Numbered from the stretch's first letter, positions 7,663 to 18,065 are shown. The stretch: 64,000 nt of DNA from an uncultured Clostridia bacterium (GCA_930990965.1 CAKNRQ010000001.1:62001-126000), one strand, 5' to 3'. Notes: generated from the letters alone by a model not told the origin. Numbers and translations are program-made.

Positions 7663-7762
7663 ATTCGTCGAAGTGCAAGGATGCAGCTCTGAATTTTGAA
7701 GATGTTTTACAATACCTGTGGCGAGAGTGGTGATATCATAGCCTGAGGTGAGGAGGTTAGGA

Positions 7763-8581
7763 ATGAACAGAGAAGTGAAGACCGTGGTTTACGACAGTGA
7801 GCTGCATATAGAGGCATATCGCTTTGAAGGCGTCGAGCAGCCGTTCCCTAATCACTTCCACGAGTACTATGTCATAGGCTTCATGGAAGGCGGCCGGCGG
7901 CGCCTTTCGTGCCGGAATCGTGAGTACACTATTGCCAAAGGCGACATTGTCATTTTCAACCCCGGAGACAATCACGCCTGTGTCCAGACAGACGGCGGGG
8001 CATTGGATTACCGCGGCTTCAACATAACAAAGGAAGTCATGCTCGAATTGGCGGCAGAGGTCACAGGAAGAAGGGCATTGCCCGGATTTACCCGGACTGT
8101 GGTGAGTGACGAGGACGTCACCGGCTGCCTGCGGCCGCTGCATGAGCTTATCATGAACAGCTCACTCGAATTTGACAGGGAAGAGCGATTGCTATTGTTG
8201 ATTTCGCTGCTTATCCAGCGGTACGGACAACCCTTTGAGGAATGTGTGCCCGAGTGCCGCGAGGAGATAGAGAGAGCCTGCGCGTATATGGAGGAGCACT
8301 ACACCGAGCGCATCTGACTAGAGCAGATTTGCCGCCAGGCCGGGCTGAGCAAATCCACTCTCCTGCGAGCTTTTACTGCGGAAAAGGGTATTACGCCGTA
8401 CTGCTATCTGGAGAACATTTGCATCGGAAAGGCCAGAAAGCCGTTGGAGCATAGTGTAACGCCCGTCGAAGCGGCTCTGTCTACCGGTTTTTCAGACCAG
8501 AGCCACTTCACAAATTACTTCACCCGCTTTATCGGATTGTCTCCGGGAGTATATAGGGAAATATTTTTGAACAGAGGATGA
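7763..8581 (+). pseudogene. AraC-family regulator interrupted by an in-frame TGA
   Basis: The first part (ATG 7763, ribosome site GAGGAGG) encodes a cupin-type AraC sensor domain with HFHEYYVIGFMEGG, and then stops at TGA 8315-8317 after EEHYTERI. The same frame continues without a gap into a normal double helix-turn-helix (LEQICRQAGLSKSTLLRAF, then STGFSDQSHFTNYFTRFIG) and ends at 8581. The stop falls in the first turn of the DNA-binding domain, so the truncated product could not bind DNA. A single-base change to TCA (Ser) would restore about 272 residues. It is either a fresh pseudogene or a sequencing error; nothing suggests selenocysteine. Confidence 0.8.
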
Positions 8582-8585
8582 GAAC

Positions 8586-9008
8586 ATGGATTTGCTGAAT
8601 GAAAAGTGCGTCATGGTTATTGACGAAAAACTGCCGCTGGGGCTGATTGCAAACACTGCGGCTATCATGGGCATAACGCTGGGCAAGGAGATGCCTGGGA
8701 TAGTCGGCGCAAATGTGGTTGACCAGAGTGGCCACCTGCACCTGGGAATTATCGAATTTCCCGTCCCAATCCTGAAGGGCTCTACGGAGAAGCTGAAAGA
8801 AATACGTAAAACGCTCTATCAACCGGAATTTCAGGACTTGTCGGTGGTAGACTTTTCAGATTTGGCGCAGAGCTGCAAAACATACACAGAGTTTGTAGAA
8901 AAAATGGCCGAAGCACCGGCGTGCTCGCTAAGGTATTTCGGCCTTGCGATATGCGGCCCGAAGAAAAAAGTAAACAAGCTGACCGGCAGCATGCCGCTGC
9001 TGCGTTAG
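8586..9008 (+). CDS. DUF2000-family protein
   Basis: A 140-residue protein matching the DUF2000 pattern: KCVMVIDEKLPLGLIANT near the start, ITLGKEMPGIVG, and a C-terminal Y-x-G-L-AICGPKKKVNKLTG. DUF2000 proteins are small cytosolic proteins of unknown function, often found beside AraC-type regulators. It begins 4 bases after the end of the interrupted AraC gene, so the two probably formed one operon. Confidence 0.75.
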   Translation: MDLLNEKCVMVIDEKLPLGLIANTAAIMGITLGKEMPGIVGANVVDQSGHLHLGIIEFPVPILKGSTEKLKEIRKTLYQPEFQDLSVVDFSDLAQSCKTYTEFVEKMAEAPACSLRYFGLAICGPKKKVNKLTGSMPLLR

Positions 9009-9063
9009 GCAGAGCCAGCTGTGTTCACGCTGCCAGCAAGCTTCGGCTGTTGAGCGGTTGATA

Positions 9064-9092
9064 TTGCATTACGGCGCGAATCGCTATATAAT
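9064..9092 (+). promoter_or_regulatory. Sigma-A promoter of the aminotransferase gene
   Basis: TTGCAT (9064-9069), a 17-base spacer and TATAAT (9087-9092), 38 bases before the ATG. Confidence 0.7.
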
Positions 9093-9129
9093 ATTAAGGC
9101 AAAAATCAACCGCTTAGGGGAGATACAAG

Positions 9130-10320
<1,191 letters not shown>

Positions 10321-10327
10321 TTAAAAC

Positions 10328-10366
10328 TGCCCGTCCCGCATAGTATCAAGCAAGGAGGGACGGGCA
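10328..10366 (+). promoter_or_regulatory. Hairpin enclosing the ribosome site and start of the amidase gene
   Basis: TGCCCGTCCC and GGGACGGGCA form a perfect 10-bp stem. The second arm overlaps the AAGGAGG ribosome site (10352-10358) and its last base is the A of the ATG at 10366. TTTTTGACTTTT follows, so it may act as an aspC terminator, as a translation block for the amidase, or both. Confidence 0.65.
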
Positions 10367-11100
10367 TGTTTTTGACTTTTAAGTTTCGAGACGCGGCTCC
10401 GCTGTGTATAGCGCTGACCTTGATACTTGTGGTGTTCCTTTTGCCGGAGTATCCGGTGCCTGACACAGCGGAAGCTGTGAGCGTGTTCTCGGAGAATGAG
10501 CCTGTGCTCATCATAGATGCTGGGCACGGCGGCGCGGACGGAGGCGCTGTCGCGGCCGACGGAAGCGTGGAAAGTGTCATAAACCTATCTATTGCCGGGC
10601 GGTTAGAGGCGATGGCGGGGTTGTTTGGCGTAGAGACACTCATGACCCGCGAAAGTGAGGATATAGACTACCCGGATGACGCGGATACGATTTCCAAGAT
10701 GAAGCGCGCAGACCAGAACGCGCGCATTCAGCTTATAAACTCTGTGCCAAACGGCGTGTTAATAAGCATACATCAGAACTTTTACCCGGACTCACGTCCC
10801 AGCGGAGCGCAGGTGCTGTATGCCACAACTGACGGCAGCAGCGAGCTGGGCGAAATTGCGCACACGGCGATAACAGAGTCCCTGTGTCCTGACAGCAGGC
10901 GCGTGGCCGCCCCTATCTCGCGCGACATATACCTGATGCGAAACGTACACTGCCCGGCCATTTTGGTCGAGTGCGGGTTCATTTCAAACGCCGCAGAGCT
11001 GCAAAAGCTGCAAAGCGGCCCATACCAGACGAAACTTGCGGCTCTACTGCTCACCTCCTATTTGCAGTACGAAGGCGCGTCGGAGACGATGTTAGCATGA
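10366..11100 (+). CDS. cwlD: N-acetylmuramoyl-L-alanine amidase, CwlD-like
   Basis: A 244-residue amidase_3 enzyme with an N-terminal hydrophobic segment and the zinc motifs IIDAGHGGADGG, SVINLSIAGR (catalytic-side Glu), SIHQN and LVECGFISN. One catalytic domain plus a single N-terminal anchor is the plan of CwlD, which removes peptides from muramic acid during spore cortex formation; other sporulation amidases are possible. Its start lies in a stem-loop, and its stop overlaps the radA start (ATGA). Confidence 0.8.
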   Translation: MFLTFKFRDAAPLCIALTLILVVFLLPEYPVPDTAEAVSVFSENEPVLIIDAGHGGADGGAVAADGSVESVINLSIAGRLEAMAGLFGVETLMTRESEDIDYPDDADTISKMKRADQNARIQLINSVPNGVLISIHQNFYPDSRPSGAQVLYATTDGSSELGEIAHTAITESLCPDSRRVAAPISRDIYLMRNVHCPAILVECGFISNAAELQKLQSGPYQTKLAALLLTSYLQYEGASETMLA

Positions 11101-12455
11101 AACAAAAGACGATTTTTTATTGTACACAGTGCGGAAACGAAACCGCCCGCTGGTCGGGCCAGTGCCCGGCCTGCGGCGCATGGAATACGCTCACCGAGGC
11201 GCCGGTCAGGCCCAAGAGTGAAAACAAGGCAACTGTAGCTGCTCATCGTGCGCGGCAGGCCCCGGAAAGGCTTTCGGAACTCGATACCGAGGAGGAAATC
11301 CGCTTTTCAACCGGTGTTGGTGAGCTGGACAGAGTACTCGGCGGCGGCGCTGTGCGCGGCAGCGTAGTACTGGTTGGCGGCGCACCCGGTGTTGGCAAAT
11401 CCACGCTGCTGTTGCAGCTCTGCGGGCTCATAGGCAGAAGTGAGCGCGTGCTGTATGTTTCGGGTGAGGAGAGCCGCAGGCAGATCAAAATGCGCGCCCA
11501 AAGGCTGGGTGTCTCCGAGGGTGACATTTATGTGCTCGCGGAAACTCAGGTCAGCGAGATTCTGGCCGCAGCCGAAGACCTCAAACCCACAGTTGTAATT
11601 ATAGACTCCATACAGACCATGTTTGACGCCGAAGTCAGTGCCACGCCCGGCAGCGTGAGCCAGGTGCGTGAGAGCACTATGGCGATAATGCGCCGCGCTA
11701 AATCTGACGGCTTTACCGCCTTCGTCGTAGGCCACATCAACAAGGAGGGTAACATAGCCGGACCCAAAGTGCTCGAGCACATGGTTGACTGTGTGCTGTA
11801 CTTTGAGGGCGAACAGTCCATGAGCTACCGCATATTGCGCGCGGCAAAGAATCGCTTTGGCTCTACCAACGAGATAGGCGTGTTTGAAATGGCCGATACC
11901 GGCCTCAAAGAAGTTCCAAACCCGTCTGAGACCCTGCTCTCAGGCCGTCCTGTAAACACTCCCGGTACCTGCGTCACCTGCGTCATGGAGGGCACGCGGC
12001 CAATACTGGCTGAGATACAGGCGCTGGTGGCTCAGTCCGGCTACGGCTCTGCCCGCCGCAACTCAAACGGCATAGACTATAACCGCGCCATGCTGCTCCT
12101 GGCCGTGCTGGAAAAACGCGGCGGCATGAGTGTTTCAGGCTGCGATGCATATATAAATGTCGTAGGTGGATTGCAGTTGGACGAGACGGCGGCCGATCTG
12201 GCTACGCTCCTGGCCGTCGCAAGCAGTTACCGCGATATACCGATAAGCTCCGAAGTAGCCGCAGTTGGGGAGGTCGGTCTCTCTGGCGAGGTGCGCTCGG
12301 TACAGCAATTGAATCTGCGTCTGAGCGAAATAGCCAGGCTAGGCTTCGAACGCTGCATCATACCGGCCCATATCAAAGGCGACATATCCCAGCCTGCCGG
12401 GCTCGAGTTGATCCGTGTTAAGAACATCCGTGAGGCGATAAAGGCGGTTCTGTAA
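11097..12455 (+). CDS. radA: DNA repair protein RadA
   Basis: 452 residues from the ATG at 11097, which overlaps the cwlD stop; a longer frame upstream is just read-through of cwlD. It begins with the C4 zinc finger (FYCTQCGNE, then CPACGAWNTL), followed by Walker A GAPGVGKST, Walker B VIIDSI, the RadA-specific KNRFGSTNE motif, and a C-terminal Lon-like domain. RadA is a branch-migration helicase acting in recombination. It is in frame-sharing contact with the GME-fold gene downstream. Confidence 0.95.
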   Translation: MKQKTIFYCTQCGNETARWSGQCPACGAWNTLTEAPVRPKSENKATVAAHRARQAPERLSELDTEEEIRFSTGVGELDRVLGGGAVRGSVVLVGGAPGVGKSTLLLQLCGLIGRSERVLYVSGEESRRQIKMRAQRLGVSEGDIYVLAETQVSEILAAAEDLKPTVVIIDSIQTMFDAEVSATPGSVSQVRESTMAIMRRAKSDGFTAFVVGHINKEGNIAGPKVLEHMVDCVLYFEGEQSMSYRILRAAKNRFGSTNEIGVFEMADTGLKEVPNPSETLLSGRPVNTPGTCVTCVMEGTRPILAEIQALVAQSGYGSARRNSNGIDYNRAMLLLAVLEKRGGMSVSGCDAYINVVGGLQLDETAADLATLLAVASSYRDIPISSEVAAVGEVGLSGEVRSVQQLNLRLSEIARLGFERCIIPAHIKGDISQPAGLELIRVKNIREAIKAVL

Positions 12456-13195
12456 TGAGCAAATGCGTAAATGTGCCCCACCTTCCGGAAGGGAAGGTGG
12501 GGCTGATAGCAATAGGGGAGAAGTACCGTGAGCGTTTGGGCCGGGCCCTGGATGCGCGAGGGATTGAAGTTATTTGGCTGCCGGATGCGCGGGACGTTGA
12601 TGTTCGCCTTGCAGGTCACGCTGATTTGAGCCTGCTCCACCTCGGCGGCAACCGGCTTGTGTCGGCGTGCGGTGATGCTGCATCTGATGCGCTCTCGTCG
12701 CTTGGATTCGAACTGCTGCGCGTTTTAGCGCCGGGGCGGGCATACCCAGACGACTGCGTTCTAAACGCCTGCATAGTGGGGAACCGGTTTATCCACCGGC
12801 TGGATATAACTGAACCGGCTGTGCTCCGCGCTCTTGATGGCTTTGAGCTTGTCAATGTCGCGCAAGGGTATACAAAATGCTGCACCTGCGTAGTAGACGA
12901 GAACTCCGTCATCACCTCGGACCACGGCATAGCCCTATCTGCGCACCGAGCGGGTTTGGACGTACTTGAAATATTACCTGGCTACATAGAACTCGAAGGT
13001 TTCGACTACGGTTTCATTGGTGGCGCAACATTTAAGCTCTCAAACAGCGAACTGGCCTTTACCGGCCGGATTGACAGGCACCCGGATTTCGGCAGGATAA
13101 TCGGGTTCCTGTCCGAGAGAAAAATCGAGGCCGTCTATTTGACAGACGGCCCCGCTTTCGATATTGGCTCTGCCGTGCTGCTCAAAGAGTGCTAG
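12455..13195 (+). CDS. Predicted GME-fold protein (DUF6873-like)
   Basis: A 246-residue cytosolic protein that starts one base into the radA stop (TAATG). Its features include DLSLLHLGGNRLV, YTKCCTCVVDENSVITSDHG and YGFIGGATFKLS, which match my memory of the DUF6873 family with a guanidino-modifying-enzyme-like fold, often next to radA in Clostridia. The Cys-Cys-Thr-Cys stretch and Asp-His pair could be an active site, but no reaction is known. A strong hairpin lies within codons 7-17. Its end overlaps the convergent anmK gene by 14 bases. Confidence 0.65.
   Translation: MSKCVNVPHLPEGKVGLIAIGEKYRERLGRALDARGIEVIWLPDARDVDVRLAGHADLSLLHLGGNRLVSACGDAASDALSSLGFELLRVLAPGRAYPDDCVLNACIVGNRFIHRLDITEPAVLRALDGFELVNVAQGYTKCCTCVVDENSVITSDHGIALSAHRAGLDVLEILPGYIELEGFDYGFIGGATFKLSNSELAFTGRIDRHPDFGRIIGFLSERKIEAVYLTDGPAFDIGSAVLLKEC
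12475..12503 (+). repeat. Strong hairpin inside the start of the GME-fold gene
   Basis: GCCCCACCTTCC and GGAAGGTGGGGC form a perfect 12-bp, GC-rich stem with a 5-base loop, beginning 20 bases after the ATG at 12455. No T-run follows, so it is not a standard terminator. Confidence 0.7.
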
Positions 13196-14387
13196 ACGGC
13201 AGGGAGAGTTTGCCCATTATTACGGCGTGGGCTGCGCCTGTGACGGACGGAAGGGTATTGGGTAGTCCGGCCATGTAGCGGTCTCCCATGAGCGCAAAGG
13301 CTATGGCCTCTTTGGCGTCACTGCTCCAGCCCAGGTCCTCCTGAGTGCGTACACGCACGCCAAAACGCTCAAACTGGCGTGCAAGAGCTGCCATGAGCGT
13401 AGCGTTGTAGCTGCCGCCGCCTCCGGCTATGAGCTCAGAAGCGCTGCATTTGGGCAGCACATAGCGTTCGTAGGCGTCGGCTATGGACCAGGCCGTGAGC
13501 TCTGTAGCCGTTGCGGCCAGGTCGTCGAAGGACAGGCCGTGCGCTTTGCCAAAGTCCAGCAGCTTGTGGGCGTACTGTGCCCCAAAGCGCTCACGGCCCG
13601 TGGTTTTTGGCAGGGGGGCGCGGTAGTACTCATCGTTTTGCAGTATGGCCAGCAGCTCGGTGCTCACTTTGCCGCGGGCTGCGGCCTGGCCGCCTCGGTC
13701 AAAGCTCTCGCGCCCGTTGGTGGCTGCGGAGATCACCGCGTCGATTATCATGTTGCCCGGGCCGGTATCGAAGGCGTATACCTGCTCGGGTTTCGCTCCG
13801 GCCGGCAGCACGGTCATGTTGCCTATGCCGCCAATGTTTTGCAGCAGAATAGTCTCATTTTCGCGGCGGTAAAGCAGATACTCCGTAAACGGCACAAGCG
13901 GAGCACCCTGGCCGCCTGCTGCCATGTCCGCTACTCGGAAGTCTGAAATAGTTGGTATGCCGGTCTGCTCGGCTATGACGGCGCCTTCGGCTATCTGCAC
14001 AGTGTAGCGGATCGGGAAGCCGTCATCGCTCTCAGCCTCGGGCGCGTGCCAGATAGTCTGCCCGTGTGAGGCTATGAAATCCACGTCATGCTTGGGAACT
14101 CCCGCGGCGTCGATGACAGCCAGGGCGGCTTTGGCAAAATATTCTCCCAGGAGGAAATTCATATACCCCAGCTTGTCTACGCTCGTGTTTTCCGGTGTAA
14201 ACAGCGCGAATATTTTTTTGCGCACATTTTCCGGATAGGGCAGGTTTTCAAAGGCCAGCAGTTCCACTTGCGGTTCCGCACTGCTGCCGCTGATTCGTAC
14301 CAGAGCTGCGTCTATGCCGTCAACGGACGTCCCGGACATGAGACCAACAGCCAAACGCTCTGGCTTCTGTGCCAGTTTTTCAAACAT
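13182..14387 (-). CDS. anmK: Anhydro-N-acetylmuramic acid kinase
   Basis: 401 residues from the ATG at 14387, which is 8 bases after AGGGG; an upstream GTG is in frame but too close to that site. It has GLMSGTSVDGIDAAL (phosphate-binding loop), FIASHGQTIWHAP, IPTISDFRVADMAAGGQGAP and a C-terminal ELIAGGGGSYN, all typical of AnmK. The enzyme opens the 1,6-anhydro ring of anhMurNAc and phosphorylates it to MurNAc-6-P, the MurQ substrate. It is divergent from the murQ operon. Because anhMurNAc arises mainly from lytic transglycosylases, its substrate may be scavenged. Confidence 0.95.
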   Translation of the reverse strand: MFEKLAQKPERLAVGLMSGTSVDGIDAALVRISGSSAEPQVELLAFENLPYPENVRKKIFALFTPENTSVDKLGYMNFLLGEYFAKAALAVIDAAGVPKHDVDFIASHGQTIWHAPEAESDDGFPIRYTVQIAEGAVIAEQTGIPTISDFRVADMAAGGQGAPLVPFTEYLLYRRENETILLQNIGGIGNMTVLPAGAKPEQVYAFDTGPGNMIIDAVISAATNGRESFDRGGQAAARGKVSTELLAILQNDEYYRAPLPKTTGRERFGAQYAHKLLDFGKAHGLSFDDLAATATELTAWSIADAYERYVLPKCSASELIAGGGGSYNATLMAALARQFERFGVRVRTQEDLGWSSDAKEAIAFALMGDRYMAGLPNTLPSVTGAAHAVIMGKLSLPSSTL

Positions 14388-14462
14388 GCATGTCACCCCT
14401 TATACGATATGACTTAACGTATTGCTTAAAATCGCGGTCGCTTTTCTGACTAGGTTGCACAA

Positions 14463-14494
14463 TTGCTATAATCGCAACGTCATGTTATAATGTT
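14463..14494 (+). promoter_or_regulatory. Promoter of the muropeptide operon
   Basis: TTGCTA (14463-14468), 17 bases, TATAAT (14486-14491). The -10 lies in TGTTATAATGTT (14483-14494), a 12-mer that recurs at the promoter of the ABC binding-protein gene (18086-18097). Confidence 0.6.
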
Positions 14495-14553
14495 TTCAAA
14501 TTTAGTGAATCTATGATACAATATTTCTTAGCAAATGAAAAGAGGTTTTTTCA

Positions 14554-15558
14554 TTGAGCGTGATTGACCCAATCATGCGTCAGGCGGTGGAAGATGGAAT
14601 CTTCCCGTACGGCGAATGGGCCTTGTTTGACCGCTCTGGTATAGTAGAAACCGGCGCGACGGCAGGGGAGGGCGGCCGTTGGTTCGACCTCGCCTCACTC
14701 ACAAAACCTCACACCGCCACCGCATTGCTCAATCTTGCGGATAAAATGGGTATAGAGTTGGAGCAGGACGTCACAGAGCTGTTGGGCGATATACCGATGG
14801 CAGCCTGCGAGCGCCTGGCTGGGATTAGCCTTCGTAAGCTTTTGACTCATACTGCGCGCTTGCCTGCATGGTATCCGTTTTACGCTGACGGGCGTGAGTT
14901 TTACGATATTGTCGCAGGGCTGCCGGTAGGCGAAGACGGAATGGTGTACAGCGACATAGGCTACATGTTGTTGCGTGCTGTGCTGTGTGCCGTAAGCGGG
15001 CTTAAATATGAGGAAGTTATACGACGCTACGTCTCTGAGCCGTTGGGAATAGATGAGCTGTGTTTTAACCCATCCCTGGACCTGCCTCTGGTACCTTCCT
15101 CGAGAGACAATGCAGTTGAGGAAAACATGTGCCGGGAGCGTGGAATGCAATTTGAAGCTTTCCGCGCACATAAAACGGACATAATAGGCCACCCCAACGA
15201 CGGCAATGCCTATTACTATTTTAATGGTGTAAGCGGTCACGCCGGACTCTTTGGTACGGCGCACGCGGTCGCAAAGCTCGGAATGTTCTACTTGAACACA
15301 CAGGACCCGGCGTATTTGGGTGCAGTTACAGAGCAGCCCGGATGTTCCGGACGGTGCCTTGCCTTCCACACGGGTGGGGCTTTCCCAACGGGGTGTGGCC
15401 ACACCGGATTTACAGGTACCAGCCTGTGGATAGACAGGCAAGTGGGCATTGGACTGGCACTGCTCACTAACAGGCTTTACTACGATCATCTCCCGCAAGC
15501 AGACATGAACGCTTTTCGACGCAGCGTACATGAAGCAATCTTACTGAAAATACAATAA
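14554..15558 (+). CDS. Serine hydrolase of the beta-lactamase/PBP4* family
   Basis: A 334-residue cytosolic protein (no signal peptide) with a TTG start 8 bases after AGAGG. It has the SxxK motif in DLASLTKPHT, YSDIGYMLL as the second motif, and HTGFTGTSLW near the C-terminus in place of KTG. It is the first gene of the operon with murQ and the NagZ-like gene; in Bacillus subtilis the murQ region likewise contains a beta-lactamase-fold protein. A role on muropeptides inside the cell is therefore likely, but the reaction is not known. Confidence 0.8.
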   Translation: MSVIDPIMRQAVEDGIFPYGEWALFDRSGIVETGATAGEGGRWFDLASLTKPHTATALLNLADKMGIELEQDVTELLGDIPMAACERLAGISLRKLLTHTARLPAWYPFYADGREFYDIVAGLPVGEDGMVYSDIGYMLLRAVLCAVSGLKYEEVIRRYVSEPLGIDELCFNPSLDLPLVPSSRDNAVEENMCRERGMQFEAFRAHKTDIIGHPNDGNAYYYFNGVSGHAGLFGTAHAVAKLGMFYLNTQDPAYLGAVTEQPGCSGRCLAFHTGGAFPTGCGHTGFTGTSLWIDRQVGIGLALLTNRLYYDHLPQADMNAFRRSVHEAILLKIQ

Positions 15559-15578
15559 GGAAGCGAGTAGATTTCCTG

Positions 15579-16478
15579 ATGACTCAGTTTGACAAGCTGC
15601 CTACAGAGCAGCGCAATCCCAACACAGAGAATATTGACCGGCTGTCTACCATAGACATGGTCCGGCGCATCAACGACGAGGACAAGAAAGTTGCCTTTGC
15701 CGTGGAGCGCGAGCTTGACAGCATCGCACTGGCCGTAGACGCCATAGCCGAAGCGCTTGCCGGAGGAGGCAGGCTCATATACTGTGGCTGCGGCACTTCC
15801 GGTCGTCTCGGAGTCCTGGATGCGGCAGAATGCCCTCCGACATACTCCACAGATCCGGAGATGGTCAAGGGTGTCATGGCCGGAGGCGAGAGCGCCATGT
15901 TCAGAGCGGCCGAGGGCGCAGAGGATAACGCCGAAGCCGGGCGCAAAGATATGGAAGAGCTCGGCCTGAGCGGCAAAGACGTACTTGTCGGCATAGCTGC
16001 CAGCGGGCGCACTCCATATGTGCTTAGTTCCATGAAGTATGCCTCGGAACTGGGGGCCAAAACTGTGGCCGTGACCTGCAATAAGTCCTCGCAGATGAAC
16101 CAGGTTGCCGACATATCTATAGGCGTGGAGCCGGGACCGGAAGTTATCACCGGTTCTACCAGGATGAAGTGCGGCACTGCTGAAAAAATGGTTCTCAACA
16201 TGCTGTCCACCGGCGCCATGATAAAACTCGGGAAGGTATACGGCAATCTCATGGTTGACGTCATGCCTACGAACGAGAAGCTGGTTCGCCGTGCAGTATC
16301 TATTGTGTCAACTGCGGCGAATGTAGACGAAGAACTGGCAAAATCAACGCTTGAAGAGTGCGGATTTTCCGTCAAGACAGCCATTGTAATGCTCATCTGT
16401 AGCCTCAATACCGACGAAGCAAAGGCCGAGCTGGACAAGAACGGCGGCGTGATTGCTAGAGTTATTGGGGAGGCCTGA
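15579..16478 (+). CDS. murQ: N-acetylmuramic acid 6-phosphate etherase
   Basis: 299 residues with the MurQ signatures: PTEQRNPNTENIDRLST at the start, a SIS domain with YCGCGTSGRLGVLDA, MAGGESAMFRAAEGAEDN with the catalytic Glu, and TGSTRMKCGTAEKMVLN. MurQ cleaves the D-lactyl ether of MurNAc-6-P to give GlcNAc-6-P and D-lactate. It lies between the serine hydrolase (20 bases upstream) and the GH3 glycosidase (2 bases downstream), and uses the product of AnmK. Confidence 0.96.
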   Translation: MTQFDKLPTEQRNPNTENIDRLSTIDMVRRINDEDKKVAFAVERELDSIALAVDAIAEALAGGGRLIYCGCGTSGRLGVLDAAECPPTYSTDPEMVKGVMAGGESAMFRAAEGAEDNAEAGRKDMEELGLSGKDVLVGIAASGRTPYVLSSMKYASELGAKTVAVTCNKSSQMNQVADISIGVEPGPEVITGSTRMKCGTAEKMVLNMLSTGAMIKLGKVYGNLMVDVMPTNEKLVRRAVSIVSTAANVDEELAKSTLEECGFSVKTAIVMLICSLNTDEAKAELDKNGGVIARVIGEA

Positions 16479-16480
16479 AG

Positions 16481-18007
16481 TTGGATACTGCGTATGCAAT
16501 AGGGCAGAGGCTCATGGTTGGCTTTCCGGGGACGGAAATAGATCCGGAGTTTGAAGCTCTTGTTAGGGAGTTCAAGATTGGCAACGTTATCCTGTTTAGG
16601 CGCAACGTCGAAAATAAAGAGCAGCTGGCAAAATTGTGCTCCGAGCTCAGGGAGCTCATACTCCGGGAGACAGGAGCTGAACCGCTGATCGCTATAGATC
16701 AGGAGGGGGGAGTTGTGACCAGGCTCTCCGATGACATGGTGAACACTCCGGGAGCTATGGCCTTGGCCGCTGCGGGAGGCGATTCGGCTCACATTGCAGG
16801 CCGGATTACGGCCAAAGAACTGCGCGAGGTTGGGATCAACTTCAACCTGGCCCCGGTGCTTGACGTTAATTCCAATGCAGATAACCCAGTTATAGGTGTA
16901 AGAAGCTTTGGAGACACACCGGAGCGCGCTAGTGCCCTGGCCCTAGAGTTCATGCGTGCAACGCTGGAAGAAGGCGTGCTCGCCTGCGGAAAGCATTTCC
17001 CGGGACACGGCGACACTGCGGTTGACTCTCATATCGGCCTGCCGCTGGTTGAGAAGAGCAGGGAAGAGCTTGAAGCCTGCGAACTTCTGCCGTTCAGACT
17101 GGCCATATCAGCCGGCATCCCGGCCATAATGACAAGCCATGTGCTTTTTCCGGCGCTTGAAAATGAAAAAATTCCGGCGACCATGTCTCGCAAGATACTC
17201 ACCGGGCTATTGCGCAATGAGCTGGGGTTTGACGGACTAATAATTAGCGACTGCATGGAGATGCAGGCTATAGCGACCTATTACGGCACAGTCAACGGTG
17301 TGGATGCCGCACTGGCGGCAGGGGCTGATATGGCATGTATATCCCATACAGCATCCTTCGCACGTGAAGCAGCTCAAAGGCTGCGTCAAGAGCTAGAAAG
17401 TGGCATTCTTAATGCGGATGAGTTCGCCGCATCGGTTGCCCGTGTAGAGCAAATTAAACGCCGCCTTTCTGAGATTCACCCCACTGACAGCGTGAGTTAT
17501 GACGCTGATGTACTGGCACGCGAACTCATGGAGCGTTCTTTCGTGCGTATAGGTGCATCGCTCCCAGCGCTGGGGGAAAAGCCGTTTTTCACCGGATGCC
17601 CTCCGATGCGCGCCAGCCTGGTATCAAGCCGCGTCCGTGCTACACCGGCCTTCCCGGACTACATGGCAGGGAAGCTTGGGGGCACCGAGCTGGTAACGTC
17701 CGAAGACCCGGACGATGAAGAAATATCGCAGGCAATTGCAGCCGCCGGTGATTGCGCGTGTATAGTGCTGGGCACTTGCAACGCCCATTTGCGGCCTAGC
17801 CAGCTTGAGCTTATGCGACGCCTTGGCGAGCTGGGAAAGCCAATGATAGTTGTGGCGCTGCGAAATCCCTATGACTTGCGCTATCTGCCTGAGCATGTGT
17901 GCGGCATAGCGGCCTGGGAGTATACCTCGCGCTCTCTTGAGGCGTTAATTCCGTTTTTGTCTGGTAGTAAAAACTTTTCTGGCAAAATGCCTCTTAATAA
18001 TTTCTAG
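16481..18007 (+). CDS. nagZ: Cytoplasmic NagZ-like beta-N-acetylglucosaminidase (GH3)
   Basis: 508 residues from a TTG start with GGGGAGG 7 bases upstream. The catalytic domain (about residues 1-320) has AIDQEGGVVTRL, the NagZ-specific CGKHFPGHGDTAVDSH (His/Asp dyad of the acid/base loop) and IISDCMEM with the nucleophile Asp. A C-terminal domain follows, as in BsNagZ, but there is no signal peptide, so it acts inside the cell. It would split GlcNAc from MurNAc or anhMurNAc in imported muropeptides, before AnmK and MurQ. Confidence 0.9.
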   Translation: MDTAYAIGQRLMVGFPGTEIDPEFEALVREFKIGNVILFRRNVENKEQLAKLCSELRELILRETGAEPLIAIDQEGGVVTRLSDDMVNTPGAMALAAAGGDSAHIAGRITAKELREVGINFNLAPVLDVNSNADNPVIGVRSFGDTPERASALALEFMRATLEEGVLACGKHFPGHGDTAVDSHIGLPLVEKSREELEACELLPFRLAISAGIPAIMTSHVLFPALENEKIPATMSRKILTGLLRNELGFDGLIISDCMEMQAIATYYGTVNGVDAALAAGADMACISHTASFAREAAQRLRQELESGILNADEFAASVARVEQIKRRLSEIHPTDSVSYDADVLARELMERSFVRIGASLPALGEKPFFTGCPPMRASLVSSRVRATPAFPDYMAGKLGGTELVTSEDPDDEEISQAIAAAGDCACIVLGTCNAHLRPSQLELMRRLGELGKPMIVVALRNPYDLRYLPEHVCGIAAWEYTSRSLEALIPFLSGSKNFSGKMPLNNF

Positions 18008-18065
18008 TTTGGATAGTATTTGAAATATAATAGCACAATTTTTTCTGAAATAGAAATTTTATTTC

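Noticed and set aside
8315..8317. TGA in the AraC gene as a selenocysteine codon
   Set aside because: AraC proteins have no selenocysteine use and there is no stem-loop of the expected kind just after the codon that I could see; a mutation is simpler.
15584..16792. A 402-codon minus-strand open frame over murQ
   Set aside because: It is a shadow of murQ and nagZ with Ser/Pro-rich composition; no start signal or family features.
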